From: Streptomyces antibioticus
Lineage (GTDB): Bacteria; Actinomycetota; Actinomycetes; Streptomycetales; Streptomycetaceae
Direction of reading: 5' to 3'
Assembly (NCBI RefSeq): GCF_002019855.1
Contig: NZ_CM007717.1
Coordinates: forward strand, 3,164,645-3,228,644
Length of the DNA: 64,000 nt
Under the pieces are notes generated by a model. It was not told the DNA's origin. It did not search any database and worked only from the letters and a program-made list of their open reading frames with translations. This document shows positions 1 through 10,057 of the stretch, piece by piece. Both the position numbers and the translations under genes were made by a program. The number at the start of each line of letters is the position of its first letter. The first letter of the stretch is position 1.

Positions 1-1299
<1,299 letters not shown>

Positions 1300-1303
<4 letters not shown>

Positions 1304-2559
1304 GTCCCCCAGCCTCCCGCCGTCCGGCCCGGTCCACCGGCGGATTCCGGACGCCGTGTCCGGCGGGCGCGGCGCGCGGCCGGGCGGGGCAGCGCCGCCA
1401 GCACGGACAGCAGGGCCAGGCCCACGCCCAGCCACAGCACGCCGGTCGCCCCGGCCGTGTCGGCGGTGCGGCCGCCGGTGAAGGCGCCGAGCGCGATCGC
1501 CGTGTTGAAGACCGCGGCAATCAGCGCGGACACCGCTTCCGGGGCGCGCGGGGCGGCGGCCGTCAGCCAGGTCTGGGCGGAGACGGCGACCCCGCCGTAG
1601 ACGAACCCCCACAGGACGAGCAGCAGGGCCGACGCGCCGAGCGACCCGCCCGCGGGCACCAGCAGCGCGACGACCGCCGTCACGCCCGCCGCGACCACGC
1701 ACACCGTCCGCCGGGGACCGCGCGCGGCGGCCGGACCGGCGGCGAAGGTGCCGACGACGCCCGCGACGCCGTACCCGAGGAGCAGGGTGCCCGCCGCCCC
1801 GGCCCCCAGGCCCGGCACCCGTTCCAGGACGGACCGTACGTACGTGTACGCCGCGAAGTGCCCGGTGACCAGCAGTCCCACCACGGCCAGTCCCCGCCGC
1901 ACCCCGGGCAGCGCCGCCACCCGCCGCAACTCCCCTGTTCCGACCGTGCGTTCGGCGGGCAGCGGAGGGAGCGCGAGGGCCAGGGCCGCGGCCACCGCGA
2001 CGGCGAGGACCGCGAGCCCGGCGAAGGCCCACCGCCAGCCGGCCGTCGCGCCGAGGACCGTCCCGGCCGGCACCCCGAGCACGGACGCGACGGCGATCCC
2101 GCTGAAGACGACCGCCGTGGCCCGGCCGACCGAGGCCGCCGGCACCAGCCGTACCGCCAGTCCGGCCGCGACCGCCCACACCCCGCCGATGCACACCCCG
2201 ACCAGCGCCCGCGCCACCAGCAGCGCGGCCACGCCCGGGGCGAGCGCGGACAGCAGGTCGGCGGCCGCGAGCAGCAGCGACAGGCCGACCAGCACCCGGC
2301 GCCGGTCGGCCCGCCGTACGGCGACCGGCAGCAGCGGGGCCGCGACGGCGGCGACCAGACCGGGCAGGGTGAGCGCGAGTCCGGCCGTCCCGGCGGACAC
2401 GCCCAGCCCGTCGCCCAGCGGGGTGAGCAGTCCGACCGGCAGCATCTCGGTGGTGACGACGGAGAAGGTGGCCCCGGCGAGCGCGAGCACGGCGGCCCAA
2501 CGGCCGCCCGGCGGCGGGGAGATGTCCGGGGATACCCGGGCAGGTGTGGGGGAGGACAT
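1300..2559 (-). CDS. MFS transporter (DHA1-like drug/arabinose exporter)
   Basis: A 419-residue inner-membrane protein with about twelve hydrophobic segments. The N-terminal half carries a TFSVVTTEMLPVGLL segment typical of the AraJ/YdhP/CmlR branch of DHA1 exporters, and a basic loop (RRADRRRVLVG) stands at the usual motif-A position between TM2 and TM3. It probably exports a small hydrophobic compound using the proton gradient; the substrate cannot be told. The chosen ATG (2557-2559) has GAAGG/GGTGGAGG upstream on the minus strand. Longer in-frame starts would add a non-membrane Arg-rich leader and are less likely. The gene is divergent from pepN and coupled to the DUF1203 gene by an ATGA overlap. 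Confidence 0.88.
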
Positions 2560-2698
2560 GCCTCCACCCTTCAGCTCCGGACGGGCGCTTCCCACCCCGT
2601 CCCGGAGAGCGGACACCGGCCCGCCGTAACGTCGTCGCCCCCGGCGGCCGACCCGTGGAAGGATGGCGCAACCCACACATAAACGAGGAGATGACCGC

Positions 2699-5275
2699 GT
2701 GCCTGGCACAAACCTGACTCGCGAAGAGGCGCAGCAGCGGGCGTCGCTGCTCACCGTTGACTCGTACGAGATCGATCTCGACCTCTCCGGCGCGCAGGAG
2801 GGCGGTACCTACCGGTCCGTGACCACGGTGCGCTTCGACGTCGCCGAGGAGAACGCCGAGTCCTTCATCGACCTGGTGGCCCCGGCGGTCCACGAGGTGA
2901 CGCTCAACGGCGACGCGCTCGACCCGGCCGAGGTGTTCAAGGACTCCCGGATCGCGCTGCCGGGCCTGCTGCACGGGCGTAACGTCCTGCGGGTCGTGGC
3001 CGACTGCGCGTACACCAACACCGGCGAGGGTCTGCACCGGTTCGTCGACCCGGTCGACGAACAGGCTTATCTGTACACGCAGTTCGAGGTGCCGGACGCC
3101 CGTCGGGTGTTCGCGTCCTTCGAGCAGCCGGATCTGAAGGCCACCTTCCAGTTCACGGTGAAGGCGCCGTCCGGCTGGACCGTCATCTCCAACTCGCCGA
3201 CGCCCGAACCCACCGACGACGTCTGGGTGTTCGAGCCGACGCCGCGGATCTCCACGTACATCACCGCGCTGATCGTCGGTCCGTACCACTCCGTGCACAG
3301 CGTGTACGAGAAGGACGGGCAGAGCGTCCCGCTCGGCATCTACTGCCGTCCCTCGCTCGCCGAGTTCCTCGACTCGGACGCGATCTTCGAGGTCACCCGG
3401 CAGGGCTTCGACTGGTTCCAGGAGAAGTTCGACTACGCGTACCCGTTCGAGAAGTACGACCAGCTCTTCGTGCCGGAGTTCAACGCGGGCGCGATGGAGA
3501 ACGCGGGCGCGGTGACCATCCGCGACCAGTACGTGTTCCGGTCGAAGGTGACGGACGCGTCGTACGAGCTGCGCGCCGAGACCATCCTGCACGAGCTGGC
3601 CCACATGTGGTTCGGCGACCTGGTCACCATGGAGTGGTGGAACGACCTGTGGCTGAACGAGTCGTTCGCCACCTACACCTCCATCGCCTGCCAGGCGTAC
3701 CACCCGCAGTCGCGCTGGCCGCACTCGTGGACCACGTTCGCCAATTCCATGAAGACGTGGGCCTACCGGCAGGACCAGCTCCCGTCCACCCACCCGATCA
3801 TGGCGGAGATCCGTGACCTGGACGACGTCCTGGTCAACTTCGACGGCATCACCTACGCCAAGGGCGCGTCCGTCCTCAAGCAGCTCGTCGCCTATGTCGG
3901 CATGGACGAGTTCTTCAAGGGCGTCCAGGCGTACTTCAAGGCGCACGCCTTCGGCAACACGCGCCTGTCCGACCTGCTCGGCGCGCTGGAGGAGACCTCG
4001 GGCCGCGATCTGAAGTCCTGGTCGAAGGCATGGCTGGAGACGGCCGGCATCAACATCCTGCGGCCGGAGATCGCGACGGACGGCGAGGACGGGTCCGGGG
4101 TGATCACGTCCTTCGCGATCCGCCAGGAGGCCCCGGCCCTGCCCGCCGGCGCCAAGGGCGCGCCGACGCTGCGTCCGCACCGTATCGCCGTCGGCCTCTA
4201 CGACCTCGACGGGGAGAGCGGCAAGCTGGTCCGCCGCGAGCGCCTCGAACTCGACGTCGACGGCGAGCTGACGGACGTCCCGCAGCTCGTCGGCACCCGC
4301 CGCCCGGACGTCGTGCTGCTCAACGACGACGACCTGTCGTACGCCAAGGTCCGCCTCGACGAGCGGTCCCTCGCCTTCGTCACCGAGCACCTCGGCGACT
4401 TCGAGTCCTCCCTGCCGCGCGCGCTGTGCTGGGCGTCGGCCTGGGACATGACGCGGGACGCCGAACTGCCGGCCCGCGACTACCTGTCCCTGGTGCTGTC
4501 GGGCATCGGCAAGGAGTCCGACATCGGCGTGGTGCAGTCGCTGCACCGTCAGGTCAAGCTGGCCATCGACCTGTACGCCGACCCGACCGCCCGCGAGGCC
4601 CTGCTGACCCGCTGGACCGACGCCACGCTGGCGCATCTGCGGTCCGCCGAGGCGGGCAGCGACCACCAGCTCGCCTGGGCCCGCGCGTTCGCGGCCACCG
4701 CCCGCACGCCGGAGCAGCTCGACCTGCTGGACGCCCTGCTCGACGGCTCGCAGACCATCGAGGGCCTGGCCGTCGACACCGAGCTGCGCTGGGCGTTCGT
4801 GCAGCGCCTCGCGGCGGTCGGCCGGTTCGACGAGGCGGAGATCACCGCCGAGTACGAGCGCGACAAGACGGCGGCCGGTGAGCGGCACGCGGCCACCGCC
4901 CGGGCCGCGCGCCCGACGCCGGAGGCCAAGGCGGAGGCGTGGGCGTCGGTCGTCGAGGACGACAAGCTGCCCAACGCCCTCCAGGAGGCCGTGATCGGCG
5001 GTTTCGTGCAGACCGACCAGCGTGAGCTGCTGGCGGCGTACACGGACCGGTACTTCGAGGTCGTCAAGGACGTCTGGGACAGCCGCTCGCACGAGATCGC
5101 CCAGCAGATCGCGATCGGCCTCTACCCGGCGGTCCAGGTCTCCCGGGAGACCCTGGACAAGACGGACGCCTGGCTGGCCTCCGCCGAGCCGAACGCGGCC
5201 CTGCGCCGCCTGGTCTCCGAGGCCCGCGCGGGCGTGGAGCGGGCGCTGCGGGCGCAGGAGGCGGACGCGCGGTAG
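2699..5275 (+). CDS. pepN: Aminopeptidase N (M1 family)
   Basis: Zinc metallopeptidase that removes N-terminal residues from peptides in the cytosol. The 858 residues match the length I recall for Streptomyces PepN (about 857). The substrate-recognition GAMENAG motif is near residue 264, the zinc motif HELAH (HExxH) near 297, and the third ligand glutamate is in NESFATY about 20 residues later. The C-terminal helical ERAP1-like domain follows. The GTG at 2699 is chosen because GAGGAG at 2685-2690 stands 8 bases before it; the in-frame ATG at 2663 has no ribosome binding site. The gene is divergent from the MFS gene and ends in a shared hairpin with the convergent EamA gene. Confidence 0.96.
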   Translation: MPGTNLTREEAQQRASLLTVDSYEIDLDLSGAQEGGTYRSVTTVRFDVAEENAESFIDLVAPAVHEVTLNGDALDPAEVFKDSRIALPGLLHGRNVLRVVADCAYTNTGEGLHRFVDPVDEQAYLYTQFEVPDARRVFASFEQPDLKATFQFTVKAPSGWTVISNSPTPEPTDDVWVFEPTPRISTYITALIVGPYHSVHSVYEKDGQSVPLGIYCRPSLAEFLDSDAIFEVTRQGFDWFQEKFDYAYPFEKYDQLFVPEFNAGAMENAGAVTIRDQYVFRSKVTDASYELRAETILHELAHMWFGDLVTMEWWNDLWLNESFATYTSIACQAYHPQSRWPHSWTTFANSMKTWAYRQDQLPSTHPIMAEIRDLDDVLVNFDGITYAKGASVLKQLVAYVGMDEFFKGVQAYFKAHAFGNTRLSDLLGALEETSGRDLKSWSKAWLETAGINILRPEIATDGEDGSGVITSFAIRQEAPALPAGAKGAPTLRPHRIAVGLYDLDGESGKLVRRERLELDVDGELTDVPQLVGTRRPDVVLLNDDDLSYAKVRLDERSLAFVTEHLGDFESSLPRALCWASAWDMTRDAELPARDYLSLVLSGIGKESDIGVVQSLHRQVKLAIDLYADPTAREALLTRWTDATLAHLRSAEAGSDHQLAWARAFAATARTPEQLDLLDALLDGSQTIEGLAVDTELRWAFVQRLAAVGRFDEAEITAEYERDKTAAGERHAATARAARPTPEAKAEAWASVVEDDKLPNALQEAVIGGFVQTDQRELLAAYTDRYFEVVKDVWDSRSHEIAQQIAIGLYPAVQVSRETLDKTDAWLASAEPNAALRRLVSEARAGVERALRAQEADAR

Positions 5276-5313
5276 TTGCTTGCGGTAGCGGTTGCCGTAG
5301 CGGTTGCGGTGGC

Positions 5314-5344
5314 GGGGGCGCTCGGGTTGATGCCGGGCGCCCCC
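5314..5344. terminator. Bidirectional hairpin between pepN and the EamA gene
   Basis: GGGGGCGC (5314-5321) pairs with GCGCCCCC (5337-5344) across a 15-base loop between two convergent genes. There is no long T-run, as is common for actinobacterial terminators. Degenerate GCGGTT/GCGGTA hexamers at 5282-5313 precede it. Confidence 0.6.
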
Positions 5345-5372
5345 TGCTTTGTGCCTGCGTGCGGGGCCGGTC

Positions 5373-6299
5373 TCAGGCGACCGGGTCGCGGTGCGGGCGT
5401 TCGCTCGTGCCCCTGCGGGGTGACGGTCGTACGGGCGCCGCGGCGGCGCCGCCCGCGCGGAGCTGGCCCGCGACCGTCGCCACGAAGGCCAGCGCCATGC
5501 CCGTGAGCTGGAGCGGGGTCAGCGCCTCGCCGAGGGCGGCCCAGCCGACGACGGCCGCGGTGAGCGGGGAGAGCGGGCCGAGGAAGGTGACCTGGGTGGC
5601 GGTGAGACGGCCTATGCCGCGGAACCAGAGCCAGTACGACACCGCGGTGTTGGCCAGCGCCAGATAGAGGTACCCGGCGGCGGCCCGGCCGTCCAGGGCG
5701 GGCGGGGCGCCCTCGGCGAGGAACGCGACGGGCGCGATCAGCAGCCCGCCCGCGGTGAGCTGCCAGCCGGCGAGGGCCAGCGGGCCGACGCCCTCGGGCC
5801 GGCCCCACTTCTTGGTCAGGACGACACCGGCCGACATGGAGGCCGTGGAGCCGAGCGCGGCCAGCACGCCGAGCCCGTCCAGCGCGCCGGCCGCCTTCAG
5901 GACGACCAGGCTGACCCCGGACGCGGCGACCACCCCGGCCAGCAGGGTCCGCGCGGTCGGCCGCTGCCCGAGGAGCAGGGCCGAGAGACCGACGACGAAC
6001 AGGGGTCCGACCGAGCCGACGACCGCCGCCATGCCACCGGGCAGCCGGTACGCGGAGAGGAACAGCAGGGGGAAGAAGGCGCCGATGTTCAGCGCCCCGA
6101 GCAGCGCCGCCTTGCCCCACCAGAGGCCGCGCGGCAGCACCCGGCCGAGGGCGAGCAGCAGCAGTCCGGCGGGCAGGGCGCGCATCAGACCGGTGAACAG
6201 GGGGCGGTCGGGCGGCAGGAACTCGGTGGTGACGGCGTAGGTGGTGCCCCAGGAGACGGGGGCGAGGGCGGTGAGCAGGACGGTCGTGATCCTCTGCAT
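5373..6299 (-). CDS. EamA-family (DMT superfamily) transporter
   Basis: A 308-residue membrane protein with ten hydrophobic segments arranged as two EamA repeats, the second starting near the GVVLTKKW segment. EamA proteins export amino acids, metabolites or drugs; the substrate here is unknown. The tail is polar and Arg/Pro-rich. The ATG (6297-6299) lies only 8 bases from two CTT-N6-AAG palindromes. The only plausible ribosome binding site, GAGG, is inside the nearer palindrome, so a bound regulator could affect both transcription and translation. The divergent MarR gene is the likely local repressor. Confidence 0.88.
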   Translation of the reverse strand: MQRITTVLLTALAPVSWGTTYAVTTEFLPPDRPLFTGLMRALPAGLLLLALGRVLPRGLWWGKAALLGALNIGAFFPLLFLSAYRLPGGMAAVVGSVGPLFVVGLSALLLGQRPTARTLLAGVVAASGVSLVVLKAAGALDGLGVLAALGSTASMSAGVVLTKKWGRPEGVGPLALAGWQLTAGGLLIAPVAFLAEGAPPALDGRAAAGYLYLALANTAVSYWLWFRGIGRLTATQVTFLGPLSPLTAAVVGWAALGEALTPLQLTGMALAFVATVAGQLRAGGAAAAPVRPSPRRGTSERPHRDPVA

Positions 6300-6307
6300 G
6301 CATTTAG

Positions 6308-6334
6308 CTTACCTCTAAGCAACTTACCTGCAAG
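6308..6334. promoter_or_regulatory. Tandem palindromic operator for the MarR regulator
   Basis: Two imperfect palindromes, CTTACCTCTAAG (6308-6319) and CTTACCTGCAAG (6323-6334), share the CTTACCT half and are spaced 15 bp start to start. They lie between the divergent EamA and MarR genes, close to the EamA start. The size and CTT-N6-AAG symmetry fit MarR dimers; binding is inferred from position. Confidence 0.6.
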
Positions 6335-6377
6335 CCACTTTCTTGCGGACGACCGGACACGGCCGGATACTCACCCC

Positions 6378-6908
6378 ATGAGCACCACGCAGCCGCAGCA
6401 GCCGCCGCGCAAGGACCCGGTCGACGCGATCATCGAGCAGTGGGCGGAGGTCCGGCCCGATCTCGACACCGCCGCCATGGAGGTCTTCGGCCGGATCCAC
6501 CGGATCTCGCGGGCGGTGGGCGACCGTTCGGAACGGGCGTACAGCCATCTCGGCCTGGCGCGGGGCGAGTTCGACGTCCTGGCCACCCTGCGCCGGTCCG
6601 GCGAGCCCTACACCCTCTCGCCCCGTCAGCTCTCCGCCACGCTGATGCTCACCACCGGCGGGATGACCGGCCGGCTCGACAAACTGGAGCGGGCGGGACT
6701 GCTGCGCCGCTCCCCCGATCCGCACGACCGGCGGGGACTGCGGGTGACGCTGACCGACGAGGGGCTGACCCTGGTCGACCGCGCGGTCGGCGCCGGCCTC
6801 GCCGCCCAGACCCAGGCCCTGTCGGCGGCCCTCACCCCGGAGCGCGCCGCCCAACTGGCCGACCTGCTGCGGGAGGTGCTGTTCGCGACGGAGACGGCGG
6901 AGGGGTAG
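6378..6908 (+). CDS. MarR-family transcriptional regulator
   Basis: A 176-residue winged-helix regulator. The HTH and wing are visible around LSPRQLSATLMLTTGGMTGRL and RSPDPHDRRGLRVTLT, the most conserved part of the family, with helical dimerisation segments at both ends. It is expected to bind as a dimer to the paired palindromes at 6308-6334 and control itself and the divergent EamA transporter. No clear ribosome binding site precedes the ATG at 6378, so a leaderless or very short-leader transcript is likely. The ligand is unknown. Confidence 0.9.
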   Translation: MSTTQPQQPPRKDPVDAIIEQWAEVRPDLDTAAMEVFGRIHRISRAVGDRSERAYSHLGLARGEFDVLATLRRSGEPYTLSPRQLSATLMLTTGGMTGRLDKLERAGLLRRSPDPHDRRGLRVTLTDEGLTLVDRAVGAGLAAQTQALSAALTPERAAQLADLLREVLFATETAEG

Positions 6909-6928
6909 GCGGCGGCGCCTTTTGCGTG

Positions 6929-8377
6929 TCAGCCGACGTGCGCCGAGAGGGCCGCGTCGACGGCCTTCGCATCGGCACCGTCCGCCGCCCAGGCGACGTA
7001 TCCGTCGGGCCGCACGAGGAGGACCGTACGGCGGTCGCCCGCCCAGCGTTCCACGGCGAGGCGGCCCTCACGGTCGGCGCCCGCCCCTGCGTGGTCCCCC
7101 GGGGTGATCAGCACGAACTTGCCGCCGCGCAGGGCCTCGTGGAGGCGGCCGCCCCCGGCCAGGGCGACGTCCGGGACGCGGGTGCCGGTGAGGCGGTGCG
7201 CGCCGCGCGGGGCGGGGTAGCGGAAGCCGATGCCGGTGATCCGGCCGATCGCGCGGCGGCGGGCGGGGGCGGCGACGCCGATGAGCGTGGTGAGGGCGGC
7301 GCGCAGGGCCAGGGTGGCGGGCCGCTTGGCCATGGCGAGGCGGACGATGCCGCCGCTGCTGCGGAGCACCGACCTGCCGACGGGGTGCCGTTCGTCCTGG
7401 TAGCTGTCGAGCAGGTCGGGGCGCGCGTGGCCGTGCAGGACCTGGGCGAGCTTCCAGCTCAGGTTGGCCGCGTCCTGGAGGCCGGTGTTCATGCCCTGGC
7501 CACCGGCGGGGGTGTGCACGTGCGCGGCGTCGCCGGCCAGGAAGACGCGGCCCACCCGGTAGGCGGGGGCCTGGCGTTCGTCGCTGTGGAAGCGGGACAT
7601 CCAGCGGGCGTCGTACATCCCGTAGTCCCGGCCGAGGGCGAGGCGGGTGACCTCCTTGACCTCGTCGAGGGCGAGGGGCTCGCTGTCGGGGACGTCGCGG
7701 GCGCGGTTCCAGGCGATCACACGGTGGTAGCCGTCGCCGAAGGGCGCGAGGAAGGCGAAGGCGTCGCCCGCGGTGTTGACGGTGAGCAGCGACTCGGGTT
7801 CCTCCGCGAGCCGGACGTCCGCGAGGACGACGGAGCGGATCACCGAACGGCCCGGGAAGGGCAGCCCGATCGCGTCCCGTACGGCGCTGCGCATGCCGTC
7901 GGTGCCGACGGCGTACGCGGCGCACAGCTCCTCGTCGGTCCCGTCGGCGGTGCGGACGGTGACCGTCACGCCGTCCGCGTCCTGGGCCAGCCCGGTGACC
8001 TCGGACTCGTAGCGGAAGCGCACCCCGGCCTGCTCGGCCCGCCGGTGGAGGGCCTTCTCCACCTCGTACTGCGGGATGACGAGGAGGTGGTTGAAGCGGG
8101 AGGGGAGGGTGTCGAGGGCGATGGTGAGCCGCCCGAAGAGCCGGAGCCGGTCGAGGGTGCGGCCTGCTGTTTCGAGCTCGTCGGCGAGACCGCGGGCGTC
8201 GAGCTGCTCCAGGGTGCGGGCGTGCAGGACGAAGGCGCGGGAGAGGTTGCTGACGCGGTGCGGGCGCTTCTCGACAAGGGTGACGGGGACACCGGCGACG
8301 GCGAGATCACCGGCGAGCAGCAGTCCGGTGGGCCCGGAGCCGACGACGATCACGGGGTGGGCGGTGGTGCCGTTCAT
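6929..8377 (-). CDS. FAD-dependent aromatic monooxygenase (PheA/TfdB type)
   Basis: A 482-residue flavoprotein hydroxylase. The N-terminal dinucleotide fold has GSGPTGLLLAGDLA (GxGxxG), and the second FAD motif is GDAAHVHTPAGGQGMNTG near residue 280. The last ~90 residues form the degenerate thioredoxin-like domain seen in phenol hydroxylase-like enzymes. It would use NAD(P)H and oxygen to hydroxylate an aromatic compound, either a xenobiotic or an antibiotic (Rox/TetX-like inactivation is possible). The ATG at 8375-8377 follows a perfect AAGGAGG on the minus strand; an in-frame start farther upstream would translate through the operator array. It is divergent from a TetR gene that very likely represses it. 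Confidence 0.9.
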   Translation of the reverse strand: MNGTTAHPVIVVGSGPTGLLLAGDLAVAGVPVTLVEKRPHRVSNLSRAFVLHARTLEQLDARGLADELETAGRTLDRLRLFGRLTIALDTLPSRFNHLLVIPQYEVEKALHRRAEQAGVRFRYESEVTGLAQDADGVTVTVRTADGTDEELCAAYAVGTDGMRSAVRDAIGLPFPGRSVIRSVVLADVRLAEEPESLLTVNTAGDAFAFLAPFGDGYHRVIAWNRARDVPDSEPLALDEVKEVTRLALGRDYGMYDARWMSRFHSDERQAPAYRVGRVFLAGDAAHVHTPAGGQGMNTGLQDAANLSWKLAQVLHGHARPDLLDSYQDERHPVGRSVLRSSGGIVRLAMAKRPATLALRAALTTLIGVAAPARRRAIGRITGIGFRYPAPRGAHRLTGTRVPDVALAGGGRLHEALRGGKFVLITPGDHAGAGADREGRLAVERWAGDRRTVLLVRPDGYVAWAADGADAKAVDAALSAHVG

Positions 8378-8391
8378 GGTGGCCTCCTTAC

Positions 8392-8505
8392 GCCAACGCT
8401 CGTAGGCCAACACATGTTGGCCAACGCATGTAGGCAACGATAGGCACGGCTCCCCGCGAGGGTCAACACTTGTTGGCAAACGCTCGTTGGCCTACGCTTG
8501 TGGAC
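8392..8505. promoter_or_regulatory. Six-site operator array with 14-bp period between monooxygenase and TetR genes
   Basis: Six 16-bp imperfect palindromes, consensus GCCAACRCNYGTWGGC, occur as two head-to-tail triplets: 8392-8407, 8406-8421, 8420-8435, and 8462-8477, 8476-8491, 8490-8505. Within each triplet neighbouring sites share 2 bp, giving an exact 14-bp period. A 26-bp spacer separates the triplets. The best site is GCCAACACATGTTGGC, with 7-bp arms. The last site ends at the base before the TetR ATG; the first lies beside the monooxygenase ribosome binding site. The layout suggests cooperative TetR binding that blocks both promoters. Confidence 0.75.
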
Positions 8506-9078
8506 ATGACTGGCACAGGCACCCGCCGCTCCGAGGCCACCCGCGACGCGATCCGCACCGCCGCCCGCGAACGCTTCGCCGCCGACGGCTACGAACGGAC
8601 CACCATCCGCGCCGTCGCCAAGGACGCGGGCATCGACCCCTCCATGGTCATGCGCTACTACGGCAACAAGGAGGGCCTGTTCGCGGCGGCGGTCGCCGTC
8701 GACCTGAAACTCCCCGACCTCACCACGCTCCCCCGGGACGAGGTCGGCCGCGCCCTGGTCACCCACTTCCTGGACATGTGGGAGGAGAACGAGGTGCTCA
8801 CCGCGCTCCTCCGGGTCGGCGTGACCAACGAGGCCGGCGCCGCCCGCATGCAGACGATCTTCCGCGACCAGCTCCTGCCCACGGCCCGAGCGGTCTGCCC
8901 CGACCCCGAACAGTCCGGCACCCGAGCGGCCCTGTGCGCCACCCAGCTCCTCGGCCTGGCCCTCACCCGCTACATCCTCCGCCTCCCCCCGGTGGTGACC
9001 CTCCCCCGCGAGGAACTGACCGCCTGGCTCTCCCCCACGATCCACCGCTACCTGACAGCCCCTCATCCGGCGGCTTGA
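8506..9078 (+). CDS. TetR-family transcriptional regulator
   Basis: A 190-residue repressor. The TetR DNA-binding domain is at residues 5-55 (RDAIRTAARERFAADGYERT, then the helix around IRAVAKDAGIDPSMVMRYYGNKEGLF). The remainder is the helical ligand-binding and dimerisation region, with a SCO4008/TetR_C-like helix pattern. The ATG at 8506 directly abuts the last operator site and has no ribosome binding site, so it is probably translated from a leaderless transcript. It is expected to repress itself and the divergent monooxygenase until an aromatic ligand is bound. The 3' end overlaps the convergent ATPase-DUF6415 gene by 16 bp. Confidence 0.9.
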   Translation: MTGTGTRRSEATRDAIRTAARERFAADGYERTTIRAVAKDAGIDPSMVMRYYGNKEGLFAAAVAVDLKLPDLTTLPRDEVGRALVTHFLDMWEENEVLTALLRVGVTNEAGAARMQTIFRDQLLPTARAVCPDPEQSGTRAALCATQLLGLALTRYILRLPPVVTLPREELTAWLSPTIHRYLTAPHPAA

Positions 9079-9932
9079 CCGTCGATCAAGGGGGATCCAC
9101 AGGTCAACGCGTCATGGTGGTCGCGCAGCACCATGACGGACCGAGCCAGCCACCGCACTCGCTCCACCTCCCCCCGCAACCCGGGCTGCTCGGGCACGGC
9201 CAGCCGCCTACGAGCCTCCTCGACCCCGGCCAGCGCGAGCGTTGCCCGCACACCACCCCCGGGCGCCTCGGCGACCAGCCGCTCGATCTGCGGCATCAGA
9301 AAGGCCAGGTGCGCCCTGAAGTCCCCGTCGAGGAGCTTCACCGTCTGATGACGGGGCAGTGCCTGCTGAGCCAGAAACCAGGAGGCGGCGGCACGCACCA
9401 TGGGCGTGACCGACCGCGCCGCCTCCCCTTCGGAGCCATGGGCGCCCGCCGCTCCTACGCCCCTCCAAGCCTCGGACTGCCGTCGGGAAGCCCCCTCGAT
9501 TCCCTCGTTCACCAACGGCCTCGGGCATCCGGCCTTGAACGCAACCCAGACCGTTTTGCCCGGACGGTGCGCGGTCACGCCGAAGTCGTCGGCGAGAGCA
9601 GCCACAAGGCGAAGTCCCCGGCCGGAGCACATGTCGACATCGGCCTGAGCCACCTCGGGCAGGCTGCCACCGCTGTCGCGCACCCCGATCCGGAGCAGCG
9701 GGCCGTCCGCATCGACCTCCAACGAGAACTCGCGCCCCGGCGGGACACCGTGCAGCACGGCGTTGGCGGCAAGTTCGGAGACACACAGCCGGATGTCCTC
9801 CAGCCGCTCGACGTACCCCCAGCCCGCCAGCCATCGAACGGCCAGGGCACGCGCGGCACCCACGGAGCTGCGGGCTCGCGGAAACCGATGTTGTCGCGAC
9901 TGAGGCATCACGAACCGAACCACCTTCTTCAC
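9063..9932 (-). CDS. ATP-binding (anti-sigma-like GHKL) protein fused to a DUF6415 domain
   Basis: A protein of about 289 residues. Residues ~14-133 form a compact HATPase_c_2 domain like RsbW/SpoIIAB-type proteins: N-box ELAANAVLHG, G1 box GVRDSGGS and G2 box GRGLRLV. After a linker, residues ~170-285 (from RAAASWFLAQQ to VRWLARSVMVLRDHHDAL) resemble DUF6415, a Streptomyces family without a known role. The two are often separate neighbouring genes, so this looks like a fusion. The GTG at 9930-9932 is chosen because GGAG stands 8 bases before it; the ATG at 9953 is an alternative. It is divergent from the UTRA/GntR genes and may share their operator. The assignment to DUF6415 is from memory of the family. 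Confidence 0.72.
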   Translation of the reverse strand: MKKVVRFVMPQSRQHRFPRARSSVGAARALAVRWLAGWGYVERLEDIRLCVSELAANAVLHGVPPGREFSLEVDADGPLLRIGVRDSGGSLPEVAQADVDMCSGRGLRLVAALADDFGVTAHRPGKTVWVAFKAGCPRPLVNEGIEGASRRQSEAWRGVGAAGAHGSEGEAARSVTPMVRAAASWFLAQQALPRHQTVKLLDGDFRAHLAFLMPQIERLVAEAPGGGVRATLALAGVEEARRRLAVPEQPGLRGEVERVRWLARSVMVLRDHHDALTCGSPLIDGQAAG

Positions 9933-9957
9933 AGGCGACACTCCGTGCACCATATCG

Positions 9958-9971
9958 CTATTCGCGAATAG
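9958..9971. promoter_or_regulatory. Perfect 14-bp palindrome CTATTCGCGAATAG
   Basis: CTATTCGCGAATAG is an exact palindrome and AT-rich for this genome. It lies in the divergent region between the ATPase-DUF6415 gene and the UTRA/GntR pair. It is a good candidate operator for the GntR-family protein encoded at 10597-11388, but nothing besides position and symmetry supports this. Confidence 0.6.
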
Positions 9972-10057
9972 TAGAAAGGTCACCCGGCATCTGCCCGCCC
10001 GCGCAGGTCGCCTAACGTGTAAAGCGGCAAGGTCGGCCATCGCGTGGAGGAGACACC

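Noticed and set aside
5282..5313. GCGGTT/GCGGTA hexamer repeat
   Set aside because: Short, degenerate and directly before a terminator; no sign of function.
6440..8443. Long plus-strand frame opposite the FAD monooxygenase
   Set aside because: Its composition is Gly/Arg/Val-rich without domain patterns; the minus strand encodes a clear flavoprotein.
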